A stretch of 6,348 nt of DNA from Candidatus Aerophobota bacterium (GTDB lineage Bacteria; Aerophobota; Aerophobia; Aerophobales; B3-G15), in the NCBI GenBank assembly GCA_011372105.1, contig DRTT01000150.1, positions 1 to 6,348 of the forward strand. The letters are read 5' to 3'. The translations under genes were made by a program, and so were the position numbers. Shown one piece after another: positions 5,591-6,348 of this stretch; position 1 is the first letter of the stretch, and every line of letters starts with the position of its first letter. The notes below the pieces were generated by a model that worked only from the letters and a program-made list of their open reading frames with translations, did not search any database and had not been told where the DNA came from.

Positions 5591-6348
5591 GGAAGATTTT
5601 ATCCTTTCAAACTCACTTAATATATCTTCCGGGTGAGGGGGGCATCCGGGGATGTAATATCCTTTATTCTTAAATTTCCTTGTGCAAAGACCTATAAAGA
5701 CAAGTTTCCCTCTTACCTTTTCAGGCATCCTGGTAAGCTGACCAAATACTATGTGGAAACCCTTTAAATACCCAAGCTTCCCCTCTCTTTCAAGATTGCT
5801 TATAATAGATTCCATATTGTGTCGACATCCACTACAGGCACCTCTTTCAAGAATAAACACCCCTTTTTCCTCATATTTTTTGAAATCAAGCTTAATTCTC
5901 TTAAAAGGTCTTATTATACTCTCAAGCCTCTCCCCCACAATCTCTATTTTAGATAAATCCGCACAACCAAGACCTTCTTTTTCTGCCAGTTTGACATATT
6001 CAATTTCCATAGGATCAATCCCCATTACGGTACTTGCTACACTATCTGCAGCCACTACATCTCTTGATACAATTATCACCCCAAGATTAACAGGCTCTCC
6101 ATGAGTTGGACCAAGTCCCTCCATTCCCACTGTTCCATCTATTATGGTTAAATCAGGAAGAGCTACTTTATTCAGGTCAACTATTGCCTGAGAAAGTCCC
6201 CATCTGTGAAATCTCTTTTTATCCTCTTCTCTAATTATACCTTTCATATTTTTAATCCCAAGAGTTGCTGGAAAAACATCATGAGTCTTCATTACAGGCA
6301 TGTTAATCACAACATCTGCCTCAAGGAAAATACGGGGTAATTTAATGC
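5585..6348 (-). CDS. DUF362 protein with C-terminal cysteine domain (5'-partial)
   Basis: The gene runs off the right edge. The frame is open to base 6348 and reads LPRIFLEADVVINMPVMKTH, the usual DUF362 core signature, so the GTG at 6310 is internal. Counting from that GTG, the core continues with LGIKNMKG (17-24), DLTIIDGTVGMEG (53-65), PVNLGVIIVSRD (73-84) and AADSVASTVMGIDP (87-100), all DUF362-like. After about residue 150 comes a domain with C159-SG-C162, then MPEKV, IGLC209 and IPGC223PPHPEDI. This order resembles the [4Fe-4S]-binding parts of NuoB and hydrogenase small subunits (CxGC, later G-x-C, then PGCPPRPE). A cluster here is inference. DUF362 proteins have no generally agreed function, and many are linked with Fe-S or redox genes. 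The gene ends 175 bp upstream of hrb and probably forms a separate transcript. The missing N-terminus may hold further motifs. Confidence 0.88.
   Translation of the reverse strand, partial: IKLPRIFLEADVVINMPVMKTHDVFPATLGIKNMKGIIREEDKKRFHRWGLSQAIVDLNKVALPDLTIIDGTVGMEGLGPTHGEPVNLGVIIVSRDVVAADSVASTVMGIDPMEIEYVKLAEKEGLGCADLSKIEIVGERLESIIRPFKRIKLDFKKYEEKGVFILERGACSGCRHNMESIISNLEREGKLGYLKGFHIVFGQLTRMPEKVRGKLVFIGLCTRKFKNKGYYIPGCPPHPEDILSEFERIKSSL

Noticed and set aside
5751..6104. 117-codon plus-strand frame inside the DUF362 gene
   Set aside because: It is antisense to conserved DUF362 sequence and is Ser/Pro/Leu-rich without motifs.

Overview
The window is A+T-rich DNA with compact, closely packed genes. 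Most starts I checked carry strong AGGAGG-type Shine-Dalgarno sites and the promoters are sigma-70-like, so this is a bacterium. The proteins are rich in Lys, Glu and Ile. A rubrerythrin, a ferritin-like diiron protein and a flavin-reductase/rubredoxin fusion sit together, which points to a strict anaerobe, possibly thermophilic. I cannot name a phylum from the sequence alone.

Layout. 1-1561 (+): a two-gene rightward unit, made of a cation diffusion facilitator cut by the left edge and fused to a NifX/NifB-type cofactor domain, then (1-bp gap) a membrane-anchored methyltransferase resembling the FAM173/aKMT lysine methyltransferases. 1563-1994 (-): a YjbQ/UPF0047 protein, tail to tail with the methyltransferase. 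1995-2511: no intact gene. It holds a back-to-back pair of near-consensus promoters with nested TGTCA/TGACA inverted repeats, and then (+ strand) the wreck of a LacD-type class I sugar-bisphosphate aldolase. Only its N-terminal and C-terminal coding ends remain, joined out of frame. 2512-3549 (-): rlmN, the 23S rRNA/tRNA adenine-C2 methyltransferase. 3640-5409 (-): a three-gene unit read as high-molecular-weight rubredoxin, then ferritin-like protein, then rubrerythrin, with one clear promoter at 5474-5502. 5585-6348 (-): a DUF362 protein cut by the right edge, whose C-terminal cysteine pattern recalls the [4Fe-4S] site of NuoB/hydrogenase small subunits.

How they work together. The 3640-5409 genes form a plausible oxygen/peroxide defence chain: the FMN/rubredoxin fusion takes electrons from NAD(P)H and passes them to rubrerythrin and perhaps to the ferritin-like protein, which reduce peroxide at diiron sites. 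The metal transporter, the DUF362 protein and these iron proteins share a metal/redox theme, but the sequence does not prove a single pathway. No CRISPR array, tRNA, rRNA, transposase or complete new system is visible. The best leads are the aldolase ruin behind an intact promoter, the transporter-NifX fusion with an altered metal site, and the DUF362 C-terminal domain.
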